Shown here: positions 61,686-64,000 of the stretch, one piece after another | Layout: each line of letters begins with the position of its first letter | Numbering within the stretch: position 1 is the stretch's first letter | Assembly: GCF_900110205.1 (NCBI RefSeq) | Contig: NZ_FOCV01000014.1 | Coordinates: 115,702 to 179,701, forward strand | Direction of reading: 5' to 3' | DNA from: Rhizobium tibeticum | Lineage (GTDB): Bacteria; Pseudomonadota; Alphaproteobacteria; Rhizobiales; Rhizobiaceae | DNA length: 64,000 nucleotides | Notes under the pieces: model-generated | What the model saw: only the letters and a program-made list of their open reading frames with translations | Told to the model about the DNA's origin: nothing | The model's database searches: none | Made by a program: the position numbers and the translations under genes

Positions 61686-63136
61686 CCGACGAGCTCGTCA
61701 AGCCAGCGCCGGTCAAGGCAGGCTTCCAGCTCGGCCGCAACGTCGTCTAAAGCTTTCTCGACACCGGCACGGTAATCGTTCGTCTCACCAGAAAGACCGA
61801 AACTCCATAGCAAACGGGTACGATAGGTGTCACTCGCAAAGAGCCCGTGCAGATACGTGCCGGCAATCCGACCGTCGGCCGATACGGCACCGTCCGGTTC
61901 TCCATCGACGATCGCGAATGGCCGACCGCAATCCTCTCCTTTGGTGATGCCGAGGTGGATCTGATAGCCGGCAAGCGGTGCGCCGTCTTCCACCGCCACA
62001 GCGACGCTGTTCCGCACCGTCTTTTCCGGCGCCATCTCCGTCTCGACGTCCAGCAACCCGAGGCCTGTGACCTCCGCGGGGTCTCCCTCGATGCCCAGGG
62101 GATCATGCACCTTGCGTCCGAGCATCTGATAGCCGCCGCAGATGCCGATGACCCGCCCGCCCCGCTTCACATGGGCCAGAAGATCAACATCCCAACCCTG
62201 CACGCGCATATCCGCCAGGTCGGCGATCGTCGATTTCGAACCGGGCAGGATCACCAGCCGGGCATCCGACGGCAACCGCTCGCCGGCGCGAACAAAGACC
62301 AACTCGACATCCGGTTCTGCCGCCAGCGGATCCAGATCGTCGAAATTCGCAATGCGGGGAAAGACCGGCACTGCGATCTTCAGCGCGGCCGCGCCGCCCC
62401 GTGCCAGGCTCTCCAGCGCGACCGAGTCTTCGGCCGGCAACCGTGAAGCGTGCTTCAGCCATGGCACGACGCCGAGGCATGGCCATCCCGTAAAACGCCG
62501 CACCGCATCGATTCCGGCATCGAAGAGCGAAACGTCACCACGAAACTTGTTGATGATGTAGCCGGATATCATTGCGCGGTCGTCATCGGACATGATGGTA
62601 TGGGTGCCGACCAGCGAGGCGATCACGCCGCCACGATCGATGTCGCCGACCAATACCACCGGCACGCCGGCACGCGTCGCAAATCCCATATTGGCGATAT
62701 CACCGGCCCTGAGATTGATTTCGGCAGGCGAGCCCGCCCCTTCCACGATCACAAGATCCGCTCCGACGGAAATCTCCGAAAAGCTCTGCATCACGTAATC
62801 GAGGAGTGTCGGCTTGAGCTTCTGATAGTCCCGTCCTTTGGCCTGCCCCCAGACCTTGCCCTGAACGATGATCTGGCTGCCATATTCGGTTTGCGGCTTG
62901 AGCAACACAGGGTTCATGTGCACCGACGACTGCACCCGCGCAGCGAGCGACTGCAGCCATTGCGCCCGGCCGATCTCACCGCCGTCGTCAGCGACCGCGG
63001 CATTGTTCGACATATTCTGCGGCTTGAAGGGACGGACCGCAAGGCCGTGATTGGCAGCAAGCCGGCAAAGTCCCGCAACGAGAACGGTCTTGCCGACATC
63101 GGAGCCGGTACCCTGCAGCATGATGGACTTGGTCAT
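61682..63136 (-). CDS. cobQ: Cobyric acid synthase CobQ
   Basis: CobQ amidates the b, d, e and g side chains of adenosylcobyrinic a,c-diamide with glutamine and ATP. The 484-residue enzyme has the P-loop IMLQGTGSDVGKTVLVAGLC, the segment VRPFKPQNMSNNAAV, and a C-terminal glutamine amidotransferase domain with the catalytic Cys in GICGGYQMLGRKV. LILPGSKST-like VILPGSKSTIADL precedes it. It is separated from the other cob genes by the plus-strand CLC-type gene. No cobalamin riboswitch is seen in its 600-base upstream region. Confidence 0.97.
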   Translation of the reverse strand: MTKSIMLQGTGSDVGKTVLVAGLCRLAANHGLAVRPFKPQNMSNNAAVADDGGEIGRAQWLQSLAARVQSSVHMNPVLLKPQTEYGSQIIVQGKVWGQAKGRDYQKLKPTLLDYVMQSFSEISVGADLVIVEGAGSPAEINLRAGDIANMGFATRAGVPVVLVGDIDRGGVIASLVGTHTIMSDDDRAMISGYIINKFRGDVSLFDAGIDAVRRFTGWPCLGVVPWLKHASRLPAEDSVALESLARGGAAALKIAVPVFPRIANFDDLDPLAAEPDVELVFVRAGERLPSDARLVILPGSKSTIADLADMRVQGWDVDLLAHVKRGGRVIGICGGYQMLGRKVHDPLGIEGDPAEVTGLGLLDVETEMAPEKTVRNSVAVAVEDGAPLAGYQIHLGITKGEDCGRPFAIVDGEPDGAVSADGRIAGTYLHGLFASDTYRTRLLWSFGLSGETNDYRAGVEKALDDVAAELEACLDRRWLDELVG

Positions 63137-63215
63137 TGTCGCGGAACTCCGGAGAACTCGCCTCGGCCTACAACGACCTCTCTGTTGCGGTCAATCGCTG
63201 GCGTCGAAAATGCGA

Positions 63216-63248
63216 AGGCCGCGTCAACCGTTGAGGGTTGCGCGGCCT
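63216..63248. other. Long inverted repeat upstream of cobQ
   Basis: AGGCCGCG-TCAACC and GGGTTG-CGCGGCCT form an almost perfect stem around a GTTGA loop, about 80 bases upstream of the cobQ start. It could be a hairpin in the cobQ leader or a repeat copy. No conserved riboswitch box accompanies it. Confidence 0.5.
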
Positions 63249-63740
63249 GCCGAAATACGCTGGCGCGTTCGCCCATACACGGCGAAGCTCACGTTCTCCG
63301 GGACGCAATACCTGATCCGGAGAAGCAGCGGTGTCCCCCGCTACGCAACAACAGATAGCGCCACATTGTTACCGGAGGGTTAGCAAGCCCTTAAGCAAAG
63401 GTGAATTTCAGCATTTTCTGACTTTTCTTCTCGATCGAGGCGTCGCTGGCAAGCAGACCAGCACGATCTCGGACCGCTTGCGGTAACCTTCTGATGAGAC
63501 TACCATTAACGATTTCAAATCAGGCGCTTATGCTTCACGCCTCAACCACAGAAGGCAATTGATTTCCGCAGCCGAACGCGTAGGCTCCCTTCCAAGGTGC
63601 CAGGACGAGCGCCACAGCTTAAGCCCGGATAAACAGCACGAGGACCTCCGCAAGGTGGGAACGCCTAGCACTACTTTGGCAGATTAATCCTCGGTTAACG
63701 ATGATCGGCGATCCTTGGCACTTCAACAGGGGTGCGAAGG
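63249..63740. other. Intergenic region between cobQ and the transposase gene
   Basis: About 490 bases with no supported gene. The sequence becomes more AT-rich toward 63500-63700, as expected near an insertion-sequence border, but the element's terminal repeat cannot be named because its other end is outside the window. Confidence 0.45.
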
Positions 63741-64000
63741 ATGACAGAGCAGGATGTTGCACTGACGGAATGGCTGAAGCCGTTTGTTGAGAAGCTTGGC
63801 CACAAGAAGCGTCGGCAGATGTGCCCGATCTATGTTTCTGGCCTGATCGGGCCGGGAGATCGCAAGAGTATCGAGCCGATGGCGGAGCGCCTGGCACCTG
63901 ATCGCTATGACCGCCTGCATCATTTCATCTCGGATGGCATTTGGGACGCCGGTCCACTTGAGGCGGAATTGGCGGTGCAGGCTGACAGAATAGTCGGGGC
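63741..64000 (+). mobile_element. IS701-family transposase, N-terminal part (cut by the window edge)
   Basis: An ATG at 63741, in GCGAAGGATG, opens a frame that runs off the window after 86 codons. It reads LTEWLKPFVEKLGHKKRRQM, then CPIYVSGLIGPGDRKSIEPM and ERLAPDRYDRLHHFISDGIW. This matches the N-terminal DDE-type endonuclease domain of IS701-family transposases (PYVxGLLxxxxRKSxExMAExxxxxxxxxLxHFxxxxxWD). The catalytic core is outside the window, so whether the copy is intact is unknown. It lies about 600 bases upstream of cobQ. Confidence 0.85.

Noticed and set aside
1..64000. CRISPR arrays, rRNA, tRNA and prophage genes
   Set aside because: No regular direct repeats, cloverleaf sequences or phage-type genes were recognised on reading both strands; a tRNAscan or Infernal run was not possible.

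Overview
This window is from the chromosome of an alphaproteobacterium of the family Rhizobiaceae, most like Sinorhizobium/Ensifer. The clues are the complete acpXL-lpxXL cluster for the very-long-chain fatty acid of rhizobial lipid A, an aerobic-type cob cluster (cobO/N/W/P, cobE, cobA-D, cobQ), a Zur-znuABC locus, UgpC-type sugar ABC transport, high GC content and rhizobial palindromic repeats. I made no database comparison; gene names rest on recognised motifs and gene order.

Layout. 1-5.2 kb holds the end of a GGDEF gene, a DoxX-like membrane protein, a PLP-dependent decarboxylase, several tiny ORFs and a membrane alpha/beta-hydrolase. 5.2-7.0 kb is a chemoreceptor gene broken by one in-frame amber stop. 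7.3-10.5 kb carries an acyl-CoA thioesterase, a membrane protein, an SRPBCC/ArsR pair whose ArsR gene lacks a normal start codon, two decayed gene remnants and a DHFR-like reductase. 10.7-13.8 kb is uvrB, with an unusual tail that contains a palindromic repeat read in frame. About 1 kb without an intact gene follows, then cspA with a strong terminator.

15-22.8 kb carries dusA, a FAH hydrolase, a gamma-carbonic anhydrase-like gene, and a zinc-starvation block. In that block znuC-znuB-zur and znuA diverge around two Zur-like palindromes. A third palindrome precedes a COG0523 GTPase gene whose stop overlaps the start of a 57-residue protein with a CxCxxC motif.

22.9-36.7 kb is a glycan-use locus: ABC importer, cytoplasmic GH2 beta-mannosidase-like and GH43 enzymes, sugar isomerase, Gfo/Idh/MocA dehydrogenase and aldo-keto reductase on the minus strand, with a divergent LacI-type regulator. 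Gnd, an AraC regulator and small enzymes follow to 40.7 kb.

40.9-46.3 kb is the VLCFA-lipid A operon (acpXL, fabZXL, two ketosynthase-like genes, adh2XL, lpxXL). One of the two ketosynthases lacks the active-site cysteine. 46.4-63.1 kb is cobalamin biosynthesis in three blocks: cobE, nucleoside hydrolase, cobA-cobB-cobC-cobD; cobP-cobW-cobN-cobO behind a very large cobalamin riboswitch and a 28-codon leader ORF; and cobQ. A TauE/SafE-type exporter and a CLC-type channel lie between the blocks on the other strand. The window ends inside an IS701-type transposase gene.

No tRNA, rRNA, CRISPR array or prophage was seen. The most interesting items are the cob leader ORF with its expanded riboswitch, the cysteine-less ketosynthase partner, the Zur-linked CxCxxC miniprotein, the repeat read through in UvrB, and the two apparent point lesions (MCP amber stop, ArsR AUC start).
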